A DNA stretch of 64,000 bases from Acidovorax sp. Root219 (GTDB lineage Bacteria; Pseudomonadota; Gammaproteobacteria; Burkholderiales; Burkholderiaceae_C), in contig NZ_LMIJ01000019.1 of the NCBI RefSeq assembly GCF_001428665.1, positions 60,448-124,447 on the forward strand, read 5' to 3'. The position numbers and the translations under genes are program-made. The notes beneath the pieces are model-generated. The model saw only the letters and a program-made list of their open reading frames with translations. It was not told where the DNA came from and did not search any database. Numbering within the stretch: the first letter of the stretch is position 1; the number at the start of each line of letters is the position of its first letter. Shown one piece after another: positions 39,607 to 48,041 of the stretch.

Positions 39607-40083
39607 GTGCCTTTGAAGATCGTGCTGCTGGGCGCGCCCGGCACCGGCGCACAGGATCTGGCCGACGCCCTGGCGGCGCACCTGGCCGCCACGCCCTCCT
39701 CCACACCCGTTACGCTGGTCGTGCTGGCGGACTTCTCCGCCCTGGACCAGACCGCCTCCATGGCACTGCTGATGGGCCTGGACCTGCCCTGCCCGCCAGA
39801 CCAGCAGCCCGCCCAGCAGGCGGCCGACGCGCAGCTGCGCGCGGCGCTCGATGCGGCGGGCGTTGCCTACCGGGTGGTGTATGGAACAGGGCCGGCCCGT
39901 CTGGCCAGCGCCTTGCGCGCACTAGGCGCCGTGCTGGGCATGCCTGAAAGCGATGCCGTGCAGGCCAACGAATCCCGCGCGGCCCGTCTGCGCGCCTATG
40001 GGTGCGAAAAATGCAGCGATCCGGTGTGTGAGCACCGGCTGTTCACTGCGCTGACCCGGCCTCCTGCGCCAGGCTGCGCTTGA
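39607..40083 (+). CDS. unknown protein with P-loop-like start and C-terminal Cys cluster
   Basis: A 158-residue protein from GTG 39607 (MPLKIVLLGAPGTGAQDLAD). Residues 9-16 look like a Walker A loop (GAPGTGAQ), but the invariant Lys-Ser/Thr is replaced by Ala-Gln. Downstream are strands such as VTLVVLADFSALD and VAYRVVYGTGPARLASALRAL. The C-terminus has Cys133, Cys136 and Cys141 in YGCEKCSDPVCEHRLF, a possible metal site. I do not recognise the family. Its last 41 bp overlap the convergent CZB gene. Confidence 0.7.
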   Translation: MPLKIVLLGAPGTGAQDLADALAAHLAATPSSTPVTLVVLADFSALDQTASMALLMGLDLPCPPDQQPAQQAADAQLRAALDAAGVAYRVVYGTGPARLASALRALGAVLGMPESDAVQANESRAARLRAYGCEKCSDPVCEHRLFTALTRPPAPGCA

Positions 40084-40534
40084 GCTCCTTGAGCAGCAAC
40101 ACCACCTGGCTGGAGCCGTGGCGGTAGCCGCCATTGAGCACCTGCACCACGCGCGGCCATTCGCCCTGCTGCGCCAGCTCGACAATGGTGGCGGCCTGTT
40201 CGTGGAAATACTCGTGGCGCGCCACCAGCAGGGTGAAGGCCGGGCGGTCGCCCAGCAGTTCGGCACCCACACCGTGCAGCCAGCGGCCCAGGGCGTCCTG
40301 GTCGGTGCGGCGCACCATGGCCGGGTCCAGCCCCTTGGAGGAGCGGCCTTCGAGGTAGTCCATCAGCCGCTCTTTCCAGCGCTCGTGGGCGTTGATGGCG
40401 GCGTCCAGGTCGAGCACGGCCAGCACCGTGTCGGCACGCCGGGAGTCCTGCGCGAGCGAGCTTTCGTAAAGCGCCAGTGGCGGCACTCCCCTGTGGCGGG
40501 AACCCATGCCCATGACGCGACTCAGAAACCCCAT
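40043..40534 (-). CDS. stand-alone CZB-domain (chemoreceptor zinc-binding-like) protein
   Basis: A 163-residue soluble protein. Residues about 40-120 resemble the CZB domain that binds zinc through three His and one Cys and is usually fused to chemoreceptors or diguanylate cyclases. The three His are H50 (NAHERWK), H107 and H111 (ARHEYFHEQ). The Cys position in the C-x-LGxWL motif is Asp80 (DQDALGRWLHG). It has no signalling domain, so it is a free sensor or partner protein. No chemotaxis gene is adjacent. The 3' end overlaps the previous gene by 41 bp, tail to tail. Confidence 0.75.
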   Translation of the reverse strand: MGFLSRVMGMGSRHRGVPPLALYESSLAQDSRRADTVLAVLDLDAAINAHERWKERLMDYLEGRSSKGLDPAMVRRTDQDALGRWLHGVGAELLGDRPAFTLLVARHEYFHEQAATIVELAQQGEWPRVVQVLNGGYRHGSSQVVLLLKELKRSLAQEAGSAQ

Positions 40535-40641
40535 GACAGCCCTTTGTAACAGGCCTTGATGGTAGACCCGCCGCGCTGCACGTGCCGGCCGCGATTGTCA
40601 ACGATGGTCAGATGGCCAGCCCGGTGCGGCGGCCACCGCCC

Positions 40642-41634
40642 CTATTGCATGCCCGTGGGCGCTGGCGGCTGGATGATGGCCGGCTCCACGAAGATCTGCG
40701 CCGCATCCACCGCATCGAAGCGGTACTGCTGGCCGCAGAACTCGCAGCCCACCTCGATCTCGCCGCGCTCGGCCAGGATGCTCTCGGCCTCCTCTGCGCC
40801 CAGGTTGCGCAGCATGGCGCTCACGCGTTCGCGGCTGCAGGTGCACGCAAAGCGCGGGCCCGTCTCGCCCTGCTGGGGCTCGAAGCGCACCAGCTTCTCC
40901 TCCCAGAACAGGCGGCGCAGAATGGTGTCCACGTCCAGGCTCAGCAGTTCCTCGCGGGTCAGGCTGGCGGCCAGGTGGGCGATGCGGTTGTAGTCTTCGT
41001 TGTGGCCGATCTGGTCTTCGTTCTCGCGGTGCGACAGACCGGAGGCCAGATTGCCCTCGCCCTTGATGGGCATGCGCTGGATCAAGAGACCCGCCGCCAC
41101 CTTGTCGTTGGCGCCCAGCACCAGCACGGTGTCGAGCTGCTCGGACTGCAGCATGTAGTGCTGCAGCACGTCCGACAGGCGGTCGAGCTTTTCGTGGTGG
41201 TCGCCGTGCAGCGGCACCACGCCCTGGTAGGGCTGCTGGCCGGGGTGGCGGTTCTTGGGGTCGAGCGTGATGGCGCAGCGCCCGCCGCCGCCCACGTTCA
41301 CCATCTGGCTCAGGCGGGCGTCGGCCGGCACCTCGCCGGTGACGGTGGCGGTGGCGCGCAGGGAGAGGTCGGACTGCACCTCGGCCACGGCCAGCTTCAC
41401 CGGCCCGTCGCCGAACACCTGCAGGACCAGCGCGCCATTGAACTTGATGTTCGACTGCATCAGCACGCCCGCCGCCGCCATCTCACCGAGCAGTTCGGTG
41501 ACCGGGGCGGCGTAGGCGCCCGTGGCCGAGTTGCCGGCACGCCGGGCCAGGATGTCGGTCCAGGCGTCAGTCAGGCGCACGAGCATGCCGCGCACAGGCA
41601 GGCCATCGAAGAGGAATTTGTGAAGTTCAGACAC
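40642..41634 (-). CDS. hslO: redox-regulated chaperone Hsp33
   Basis: Holdase chaperone switched on by oxidation and unfolding. It has 330 residues from GTG 41634 (MSELHKFLFDGLPVRGMLVR). The C-terminal zinc centre is complete: CTC in RFACTCSRERV and CEFC in EVGCEFCGQQY. The central domain has HPGQQPYQGVVPL. A GTG start is unusual for this gene but the N-terminus matches the family. The 151 bp upstream, to the gamma-carbonic-anhydrase gene, hold an inverted-repeat element. Confidence 0.95.
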   Translation of the reverse strand: MSELHKFLFDGLPVRGMLVRLTDAWTDILARRAGNSATGAYAAPVTELLGEMAAAGVLMQSNIKFNGALVLQVFGDGPVKLAVAEVQSDLSLRATATVTGEVPADARLSQMVNVGGGGRCAITLDPKNRHPGQQPYQGVVPLHGDHHEKLDRLSDVLQHYMLQSEQLDTVLVLGANDKVAAGLLIQRMPIKGEGNLASGLSHRENEDQIGHNEDYNRIAHLAASLTREELLSLDVDTILRRLFWEEKLVRFEPQQGETGPRFACTCSRERVSAMLRNLGAEEAESILAERGEIEVGCEFCGQQYRFDAVDAAQIFVEPAIIQPPAPTGMQ

Positions 41635-41681
41635 TAAGCAGGGTTCCAGGTAAATACAAGGATCGGTGGAGAGGTGCTCCC

Positions 41682-41786
41682 ATGCGGATTGGCATTCAAT
41701 CGGATAACCAGGCGGGGAGCCGCAGACAGTGCTGTAGCACGGCAAGGGTCCTCAACGACGTTATACGGTTGAAGGCCAATCCGCAT
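41682..41786. repeat. 105-bp element bounded by inverted repeats
   Basis: ATGCGGATTGGC (41682-41693) is repeated in perfect inverted orientation at 41775-41786. Allowing three mismatches the match extends to 20 of 23 bases on each side. The interior of about 60 bp is non-coding, with a further small dyad (TGCT-N2-AGCA). The right arm touches the stop codon of the gamma-carbonic-anhydrase gene. It may be a miniature transposable element, or a long-range RNA stem in the intergenic transcript. Confidence 0.6.
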
Positions 41787-42310
41787 CAGCCGATCCGGTG
41801 CAGACCGCTGTGAAAGCGGCGCGCATTGTCGATGTAGTGTTGCGCGCTCTGGCGCAAGCCCTCGATCTGCTCGGGGCTCAGTTCGCGGACCGCCTTCGCG
41901 GGGCTGCCGATGATCATGGAGCCATCGGGAAACTCCTTGCCCTCGGTCACCAGGGCACCGGCGCCCACCAGGCAGTGCTTGCCGATCTTGGCGCCATTGA
42001 GCACGATGGCCCCGATGCCGATCAGCGATTCGTCGCCGATGGTGCAGCCGTGCAGCATGACCTGGTGGCCCACCGTCACGCGCTCGCCCACCACCAGCGG
42101 CTTGCCGATGTCGGCGTGCAGCACGCTGGCATCCTGGATGTTGGAGCCGGCGCCGATGGTGATGCTTTCCGTGTCGCCACGCACCACGGTGCCGAACCAG
42201 ACGCTCGCGTCCTCGCCCAGCACCACGTTGCCCATGACCTGGGCGCTGTCGGCCACCCAGGCCGAAGCGGCCACCTGGGGAATCGCACCATCGAGTTCGT
42301 AAATCGCCAT
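41786..42310 (-). CDS. gamma-carbonic-anhydrase-like hexapeptide protein
   Basis: A 174-residue left-handed beta-helix protein starting [13 protein letters not shown]. Hexapeptide repeats run from about residue 25 to 130 ([49 protein letters not shown] turns). Metal-site positions are H65 (SVLHAD), H82 (TVGHQV) and H87 (MLHGC). It resembles YrdA/PaaY; carbonic anhydrase or thioesterase activity is not proven for most members. Followed by hslO in the same direction. Divergent from the DUF455 gene. Confidence 0.9.
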   Translation of the reverse strand: MAIYELDGAIPQVAASAWVADSAQVMGNVVLGEDASVWFGTVVRGDTESITIGAGSNIQDASVLHADIGKPLVVGERVTVGHQVMLHGCTIGDESLIGIGAIVLNGAKIGKHCLVGAGALVTEGKEFPDGSMIIGSPAKAVRELSPEQIEGLRQSAQHYIDNARRFHSGLHRIG

Positions 42311-42413
42311 ACCGCAGACTCCAGACAGAAAGAAAATATTGCCCGCATCGGGGCCTGCCAATGGTTACAAAGCGTTTGCGGCGTTGCAGATGGCAGGGCC
42401 TAGAATTGTAAGG

Positions 42414-43217
42414 ATGGAGCTACGCCAACGTGCACTGCAGGTCTTGTGCCTTACAGACCCCGAACAAAAAGCGGCGCAGTCGCTGAGCCTGCACGCGCAG
42501 GCCGCTCAGCTTTCAATAGCAGACAAAGCCCCTGAAGGCCCTGCGGACCCTGGCGCACTGCCCGGTCGCCCGGAGCGCCCGGTGTTGCTGCGGCACACCG
42601 AGTTGGCCCGCCGCTCCCCCGCCACGCCCGAAGGCCGGGCCATTTTGCTGCACGCCATCGCCCACATCGAGTTCAACGCCATCAACCTGGCGCTCGACGC
42701 CGTCTGGCGCTTCGATGGCATGCCAGGCGCCTACTACCTGGACTGGCTGCGCGTGGCGGCCGAGGAGGCCACCCACTTCAACCTGCTGCGCGAACACCTG
42801 CGCACGCACGGCCATGACTATGGCGACTTCCCGGCCCACCAGGGCCAGTGGACCATGTGCGAGAAGACGCAGGACGATGTCCTGGCGCGCATGGCTCTGG
42901 TACCGCGCACGATGGAGGCGCGCGGCCTGGATGCCACCCCGCAGATCCAGCGCAAGCTGCGCCAGGTTGGCTCGCCCGATGCGCTGGCCGCCGTGGACAT
43001 CCTCGAGATCATCCTGCGCGACGAGGTGGGCCATGTCGCCATCGGCAACCACTGGTACCGCTGGCTGTGCACGCGCCAGGGGCTGGAGCCCGAGGCGCAC
43101 TACGGCGTGCTGGCGCGCCAATATGAAGCGCCGCGCCTGAAGCCGCCGTTCAACGATGCCGCCCGCCGTGCCGCCGGGTTCACCGACACCGAGCTCCTGT
43201 GGCTCCAGCAGGGCTGA
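42414..43217 (+). CDS. DUF455 ferritin-like protein
   Basis: A 267-residue protein from ATG 42414 (MELRQRALQVLCLTDPEQKA) with an AGGA ribosome site. The di-iron-type residues are in HAIAHIEFNAINLALDA, AAEEATHFNLLREHL and RDEVGHVAIGNHWYRWLC. The family is related to ferritin-like oxidases such as MiaE, but its substrate is unknown. It is 82 bp before the first EAL-HDOD gene. Confidence 0.9.
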   Translation: MELRQRALQVLCLTDPEQKAAQSLSLHAQAAQLSIADKAPEGPADPGALPGRPERPVLLRHTELARRSPATPEGRAILLHAIAHIEFNAINLALDAVWRFDGMPGAYYLDWLRVAAEEATHFNLLREHLRTHGHDYGDFPAHQGQWTMCEKTQDDVLARMALVPRTMEARGLDATPQIQRKLRQVGSPDALAAVDILEIILRDEVGHVAIGNHWYRWLCTRQGLEPEAHYGVLARQYEAPRLKPPFNDAARRAAGFTDTELLWLQQG

Positions 43218-43299
43218 GCAGGCTGCTCGGACACCCGAACTTCCCTACAATGCCTCGCGTCCCCCCTCCCTTCATGCACAGCCAACGCATCCACGATCC

Positions 43300-44571
43300 A
43301 TGTCCACCCACCCTGCCCATGGAACCACCTACCCTGCCCGGCCTGCCCCGGGCCAGTCTTCCGTGGCAATGATCGCGCGCCAGGCCATCGTCAATGGCCA
43401 GCAGATCGTGGTCGGCTACGAGCTGTTCAACCGCTCGCGCACCGAAGCGGCCCACACGGCGGCCAGCGATGTGATCCTGATCTTCAATGCCCTCTCGCAT
43501 GCGGGCACCGAAGAGCTCGTGGGCAAGAAGCTGATCTTCGTGAACTGCACGCACGAAAGCCTCTCGGGCGGCCACCTGGAGCTGCTGGACCCGGACAAGG
43601 TGGTGCTGGAGATACCTCCCCTGGGCCACGCCGCAACCGATGAGGTGGCTGCGCGCCTGCCCATCCTCAGCGGCCTGCGCGAACGCGGCTTTCACCTGGC
43701 GTTCAACCATACGGTGCTGCAATCGACCTATGCCCCCTGGCTGCCGCTGGCCGACTACATCAAGCTCGACCTGTCGGTGCTGGCGGTCGACCAGCTGGCG
43801 GTGCTGATCAGCTATGCCGGGCGCCACTCCCAGGCCGAACTGATCGCCGAGAAGGTGGAAACCGCCCAGCAGTACGACACGGTCTCCACCCAGGGCGTGC
43901 AGCTGTTCCAGGGCTACTGGTTCGCCCGCCCGGCACTGGTCGAGGCGAAACTGCTCACGCCGGCCCAAAGCAGCATCATCCAGCTGATCAACCTGGTGCG
44001 CCAACAGGCCAGCACCGACGAGATCGAAGAGGTGCTCAAGAAGGATGCGGGCCTGGCCTTCAACCTCATGCGCCTGATCAATTCGGCCGGGTTCGGCATG
44101 AACCGCGAGATAACCTCCTTCCGCCAGGCGGTGATGCTGATGGGCCTGAAAAAGCTCTTCCGCTGGGCAGCCCTGCTGCTCACGGCCTCGCGCACCAGCG
44201 GCGCGCCCTCGTCCGTGGGCCAGACCGCCGTGGTGCGCGGGCGCCTGATGGAACTGCTGGCGCTGGAGACCCTGCCCCCCGACGAGGCCGACCAGGCCTT
44301 CGTCGTGGGCATCTTCTCCCTGCTGGACGTGATGCTCTCCATCCCCATGGAATCGGCCATCGGCCTGCTCAACGTGCCCGAGGCATCCGCTGCGGCCCTG
44401 CTGCGCCGCGAGGGCTTCCTCGGTGACCTGCTGAACCTGGCCGAGGCCTGCGAATCCAGCGACGACGCCGTTTTCGACCGCGCCGCCGGCACCTTGCACC
44501 TGTCCAGCCAGCAGATCAACCTGGCCCACCTGCAGGCCCTGGCCTGGGCCGACCAATTGACCGAGGATTGA
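43300..44571 (+). CDS. EAL-HDOD signalling protein, first tandem copy
   Basis: A 423-residue protein from ATG 43300. Residues about 22-215 are an EAL-type domain. Some EAL landmarks remain (YELFNRS, FVNCT, YIKLDLS, AEKVET, QGYWFARP). The second metal-binding glutamate region reads LEIPPL, and the DDFGxG loop is replaced by AFNHTVLQST, so c-di-GMP hydrolysis is unlikely. Residues about 225-415 are an HDOD domain (SSIIQLINLVRQQAST, LAFNLMRLINSAGFG), also without an HD catalytic pair. This domain pair resembles YuxH. Probably a protein-interaction or c-di-GMP-binding adaptor. The next gene is a paralogue. Confidence 0.9.
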   Translation: MSTHPAHGTTYPARPAPGQSSVAMIARQAIVNGQQIVVGYELFNRSRTEAAHTAASDVILIFNALSHAGTEELVGKKLIFVNCTHESLSGGHLELLDPDKVVLEIPPLGHAATDEVAARLPILSGLRERGFHLAFNHTVLQSTYAPWLPLADYIKLDLSVLAVDQLAVLISYAGRHSQAELIAEKVETAQQYDTVSTQGVQLFQGYWFARPALVEAKLLTPAQSSIIQLINLVRQQASTDEIEEVLKKDAGLAFNLMRLINSAGFGMNREITSFRQAVMLMGLKKLFRWAALLLTASRTSGAPSSVGQTAVVRGRLMELLALETLPPDEADQAFVVGIFSLLDVMLSIPMESAIGLLNVPEASAAALLRREGFLGDLLNLAEACESSDDAVFDRAAGTLHLSSQQINLAHLQALAWADQLTED

Positions 44572-44673
44572 CCCTGCGGTCGAGAGACGTGCAAGATGCA
44601 TACAGAAGGATTACTGCAGCGGGTCTAGAATCCGATCCAGTAGCCCTCTCTGTCTATCCCTATCCAAGCGCCC

Positions 44674-45954
44674 ATGTCGACCACCCCTGAACAAGCCGCC
44701 TCCGAAGTCGATCCGACCCAGGAGAACGTCGAAGACAGCAATCTGGCCATCATTGCGCGCCAGCCCATCGTGGACCAGCACCGCGCCGTGTATGGCTACG
44801 AGCTGTTCGACCGCTCCACCGCCACCGCCTCGCACACCGCCGCCAGCGATGCCGCCCTGCTGTTCAACGCCCTGTCGTACGCAGGCACCGAGGCCCTGGT
44901 GGGCAAGAAGACCGTCTTCATCAACTGCACGCACGACAGCCTGGCGGGCGGCCATCTGGAGCTGATCCACCCCGAAAAGGTGGTGCTCGAAGTGCCCCCG
45001 CTGCCCGACAGTGCCACCCAGGAAGAGATCGACGGCCGCGTTCCCGTGCTCGAGTCGCTGCGCGCCCGTGGCTTTCGCCTGGCGTTCAACCAGCATGCCC
45101 TGCGCCGGGCCTATGCCAGCTGGATGCCGCTGGCGGCCTACATCAAGCTGGACATGCAGGCCTTCAAGCCCGAGTTGGCAGGCCCGCTGGTCAAGTTTGC
45201 CGGCAACTACGCCAAGGCCACGCTGGTGGCTGAAAAGGTGGAGACGCCCGAGCAGTTCAAGATGATGCTCGACCTGGGCGTGAAGCTGTTCCAGGGTTTC
45301 TGGTTCGCCAAGCCCTCGCTGGTCAAGGCCACCACCATCCGGCCTTCGCAGGCCACCATCATCCAGCTGATCAACCTGGTGCGCAAACAGGCCAGCACCT
45401 CCGAGATCGAGGACCTGCTCAAGAAGGACCCCACGCTGTCCTTCAACCTGCTGCGCTTCATCAACTCCTCGGGCTTCGGCCTGTCGTGCGAGATCACCTC
45501 GTTCCGGCACGCGGTGATGATCCTCGGCCTGAAAAAGCTGTTCCGCTGGGCGGCGCTGCTCATGACTACCTCGCGCGCCGACGGCTCGCCGCCGGCCGTG
45601 GGCCAGACCGCCGTGGTGCGCGGCCGCCTGATGGAGCTGCTGGCCACCGAACTGCTGCCGCCCGAAGAGTGCGACAACGCCTTCGTGGTGGGCGTGTTCT
45701 CGCTGCTGGACACCATGCTCAACGTGCCGATTGAGAAGGCCCTGGAATCCGTGGCACTGCCCCAGGCCGTGACCGACGCGCTGCTGCACAACACCGGTGT
45801 GTTCGCCCCGTTCCTGGAGCTCACCAAGGCCTGCGAAAGCGGCGACGAAGTGGTGTTTGCCCGCACGGCCGAAGCCCTGCACCTGTCGAACCGCCAGGTC
45901 AACTGGGCCCACCTGCAGGCCCTGACCTGGGCCGAAAGCCTCAACGCAGACTGA
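44674..45954 (+). CDS. EAL-HDOD signalling protein, second tandem copy
   Basis: A 426-residue paralogue of the preceding protein, alike along its whole length: YELFDRS, FINCTHDSLAGGHLEL, EVPPL, AFNQHALRRAY, YIKLDMQ, AEKVET, QGFWFAKP, then the HDOD part with LSFNLLRFINSSGFG and LKKLFRWAALLMT. The EAL catalytic loop is missing in the same places, so the degeneration predates the duplication. Divergence is greatest at the N-terminus and in the last 60 residues. 102 bp separate the copies. A strong terminator follows. Confidence 0.9.
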   Translation: MSTTPEQAASEVDPTQENVEDSNLAIIARQPIVDQHRAVYGYELFDRSTATASHTAASDAALLFNALSYAGTEALVGKKTVFINCTHDSLAGGHLELIHPEKVVLEVPPLPDSATQEEIDGRVPVLESLRARGFRLAFNQHALRRAYASWMPLAAYIKLDMQAFKPELAGPLVKFAGNYAKATLVAEKVETPEQFKMMLDLGVKLFQGFWFAKPSLVKATTIRPSQATIIQLINLVRKQASTSEIEDLLKKDPTLSFNLLRFINSSGFGLSCEITSFRHAVMILGLKKLFRWAALLMTTSRADGSPPAVGQTAVVRGRLMELLATELLPPEECDNAFVVGVFSLLDTMLNVPIEKALESVALPQAVTDALLHNTGVFAPFLELTKACESGDEVVFARTAEALHLSNRQVNWAHLQALTWAESLNAD

Positions 45955-45980
45955 TCGCGCACCGACCGCACCATGCGACA

Positions 45981-46004
45981 AAGGGGAGCCAGTGGCTCCC
46001 CTTT
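45981..46004 (+). terminator. rho-independent terminator after the EAL-HDOD pair
   Basis: AAGGGGAGCC (45981-45990) pairs perfectly with GGCTCCCCTT (45994-46003) around AGT, followed by TTGCATTCTT. It lies between convergent genes and could also serve the Bug receptor gene from the other side. Confidence 0.85.
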
Positions 46005-46020
46005 TGCATTCTTCGGGAGC

Positions 46021-47028
46021 TTACTGCCCCTTGATGCCCGCCGCGCGGATGATGCGCAGGTTGGCCTCGGACTCTGCGGCAATGCGCTTGCCGAAGTCGG
46101 CCGCCGTGCCGCCCAGGGGCACGTTGTCGGAGGCGTCGAGCTTGGCGCGCACCTCGGGCAGGGCCAGCACCTTGTTGATCTCGGCATTGAGCCGGGCCAC
46201 CACGGCTGCGGGCATGCCCGCCGGTGCGAACACCCCGAACAGCGAGGACAGGTTGGCCGCGCCCTGGCCCAGCTCTGCCAGGGTGGGCACGTCGGGCAGG
46301 GTGTCGAGCCGGTCAGGCGCGCCCACGGCCAGGGCCTTGAGCTTGCCGCTCTTGATGTGCTGCAGCACGGCCGGCCCGGCGTTGGTGGACAGGATCTCGA
46401 ACTGCCCGCTGAGCGCGTCGTTCATCTGCTGGCCGCCGCCCTTGTAGGGGATATGCGTCATCTGCACGCCGCTGGTGTGCATGACCTGCTCCAGCATGAT
46501 GTGGCCCAGCGACGCCTGGCCCGAGGTGGCCCAGCGGATGGCGCCCGGTTTGGCCTTGGCCTGCGCCAGCAGGTCGCGAAAATCGCGCGCGCTGCTGGCC
46601 GGCGTGCCCAGCAGCAGCACGGGCGAGTACATCACGGTGGCCACCGGCACGATGTCCTTGGCCGGATCGAAGGGCGATGCGCCCAGGTGTGGATTCAGCG
46701 CCAGAGGGCTGATGGCCGCAAAGCCCAGGGTGTGCCCGTCCGTCGCCTTGGCCACGGCATCCAGGCCGATGCTGCCGCTGGCCCCGGCCTTGTTCTCGAT
46801 CACCACCGGCTGGCCCAGCGGGCCTGCCAGCTTGTCGGCCAGCAGCCGCGCCACCACATCGCTCACGCCCCCGGCCGGGTAGGCCACCACGATGCGCACC
46901 GGCCGCGTGGGCCAGGTCGGCGCCTGGGCGTGCGCCAAGGCAGGCGCCAGCAGCAGCGCGGCACTGCTGGCCAACCCTCCCAGCGCAGCGCGCCGGCTGG
47001 AGTTCACGCTATGGTTGTCGGATTCCAT
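46021..47028 (-). CDS. Bug/TctC-family periplasmic solute receptor
   Basis: A 335-residue exported substrate-binding protein from ATG 47028. A twin-Arg-like N-terminus (SSRRAALGGLASSAALLLAPALAHA) precedes the mature start APTWPTRPVRIVVAYPAGG. Family marks are PVVIENKAGASGSIGLDAV, THIPYKGGGQQMNDALSGQ and GVFAPAGMPAAVVARLNAEI. Receptors of this group bind small carboxylates and related solutes, usually for TctAB-type carriers. No tctA or tctB gene is adjacent, which is normal for the many orphan Bug proteins of Burkholderiales. Confidence 0.92.
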   Translation of the reverse strand: MESDNHSVNSSRRAALGGLASSAALLLAPALAHAQAPTWPTRPVRIVVAYPAGGVSDVVARLLADKLAGPLGQPVVIENKAGASGSIGLDAVAKATDGHTLGFAAISPLALNPHLGASPFDPAKDIVPVATVMYSPVLLLGTPASSARDFRDLLAQAKAKPGAIRWATSGQASLGHIMLEQVMHTSGVQMTHIPYKGGGQQMNDALSGQFEILSTNAGPAVLQHIKSGKLKALAVGAPDRLDTLPDVPTLAELGQGAANLSSLFGVFAPAGMPAAVVARLNAEINKVLALPEVRAKLDASDNVPLGGTAADFGKRIAAESEANLRIIRAAGIKGQ

Positions 47029-47075
47029 GTTCAGTCCTTTTTTTGGATTCAATATCTCGGGGGATTGTGGCCCGA

Positions 47076-47975
47076 TCAGCCACGCGGATGGTGCTGCGCA
47101 TGCAGCGCCTTGAGCCGCTCGCGCGCCACATGGGTGTAGATGGTGGTGGTGGAAATATCGGCATGCCCGAGCAGCAACTGCACCACGCGCAGGTCGGCAC
47201 CGTGGTTGAGCAGGTGGGTGGCAAAGGCATGGCGCAGCGTGTGCGGCGACAGCGGCGTGGTGATGCCGGCCACGGCCGCCCATTTCTTCACGATGATCCA
47301 GAACATCACGCGCGTCATGCCGGCACCGCGATGGGTCACGAACAGGTCGTCCGTCTGCTGGCCCGCGAGGATGGCGCCGCGCGCCTCGGCCAGGTAGCGG
47401 TCGAGCCACTGGCGCGCCTCTTCGCCAAAAGGCACCAGGCGCTCCTTGCTGCCCTTGCCCATGACGCGCAGCACGCCTTCATTGAGCCCGAGCTGGAAGG
47501 TCTTGAGCGTGACCAGCTCGGTCACGCGCAGGCCGCTGGCGTACATCAGCTCCAGCATGGTGCGGTCGCGCAGGCCCAGGGGGTTGCCCAGATCGGGCGC
47601 GGTGAGCAGGGCCTCCACCTGCGCCTGCGACAGGGTCTTGGGCACGCGCAGAGGCTGGCGCGCCGCCTGCAAGCGCACGGTGGGGTCGGCGCTGATGCGC
47701 CGCTCGCGCAGCGCCCAGTGGAAGTAGCGCCTGAGCACTGTCAGGCGCCGGTTGGCCGAGGTGGCGCGGGTCTCTTCATGCCGTGCCGCGAAGTAGCCCT
47801 GCAGGTGCTGCTCGGCCGTGCCGTCCAGGGCCAGCCCGGGATGGTGCTCGGCCAGCCACTGCGCATACAGCGTGAGGTCGCGCCGGTAGGCGGCCAGGGT
47901 GTTGCGCGAGAGGCCGTCCTCCAGCCACAGGGCGTCCACAAAGGTATCGATCGCGTTCAGGCTGGCGGTGAGCAT
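47076..47975 (-). CDS. xerD: site-specific tyrosine recombinase XerD
   Basis: Acts with XerC at dif to resolve chromosome dimers. It has 299 residues. The N-terminal SAM-like domain is followed by the catalytic domain with Arg in YASGLRVTELVTL, the Lys region GKGSKERLVPFG, HTLRHAFATHLL and HADISTTTIYTHV (Tyr). The ending ERLKALHAQHHPRG is the XerD type rather than XerC. It is not next to phage or integron genes, so this is the housekeeping recombinase. Flanked by two Bug receptor genes. Confidence 0.95.
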   Translation of the reverse strand: MLTASLNAIDTFVDALWLEDGLSRNTLAAYRRDLTLYAQWLAEHHPGLALDGTAEQHLQGYFAARHEETRATSANRRLTVLRRYFHWALRERRISADPTVRLQAARQPLRVPKTLSQAQVEALLTAPDLGNPLGLRDRTMLELMYASGLRVTELVTLKTFQLGLNEGVLRVMGKGSKERLVPFGEEARQWLDRYLAEARGAILAGQQTDDLFVTHRGAGMTRVMFWIIVKKWAAVAGITTPLSPHTLRHAFATHLLNHGADLRVVQLLLGHADISTTTIYTHVARERLKALHAQHHPRG

Positions 47976-47993
47976 GCCAAAACCATAGCACGT

Positions 47994-48017
47994 AAAAAAG
48001 CCGCCCGTGGGCGGCTT
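47994..48017 (-). terminator. rho-independent terminator after the second Bug receptor gene
   Basis: AAGCCGCCC (47998-48006) and GGGCGGCTT (48009-48017) form a 9-bp stem; on the minus strand six T follow (47999-47994). It lies 24 bp past the receptor stop and just before xerD. Confidence 0.88.
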
Positions 48018-48041
48018 GGGTACAGCGTGGGCGCGCCTGGT

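Noticed and set aside
47076..47975. Tyrosine recombinase as sign of an integrated element
   Set aside because: Length, C-terminal sequence and housekeeping neighbours make it XerD; there are no attachment repeats, phage genes or cassette genes nearby.
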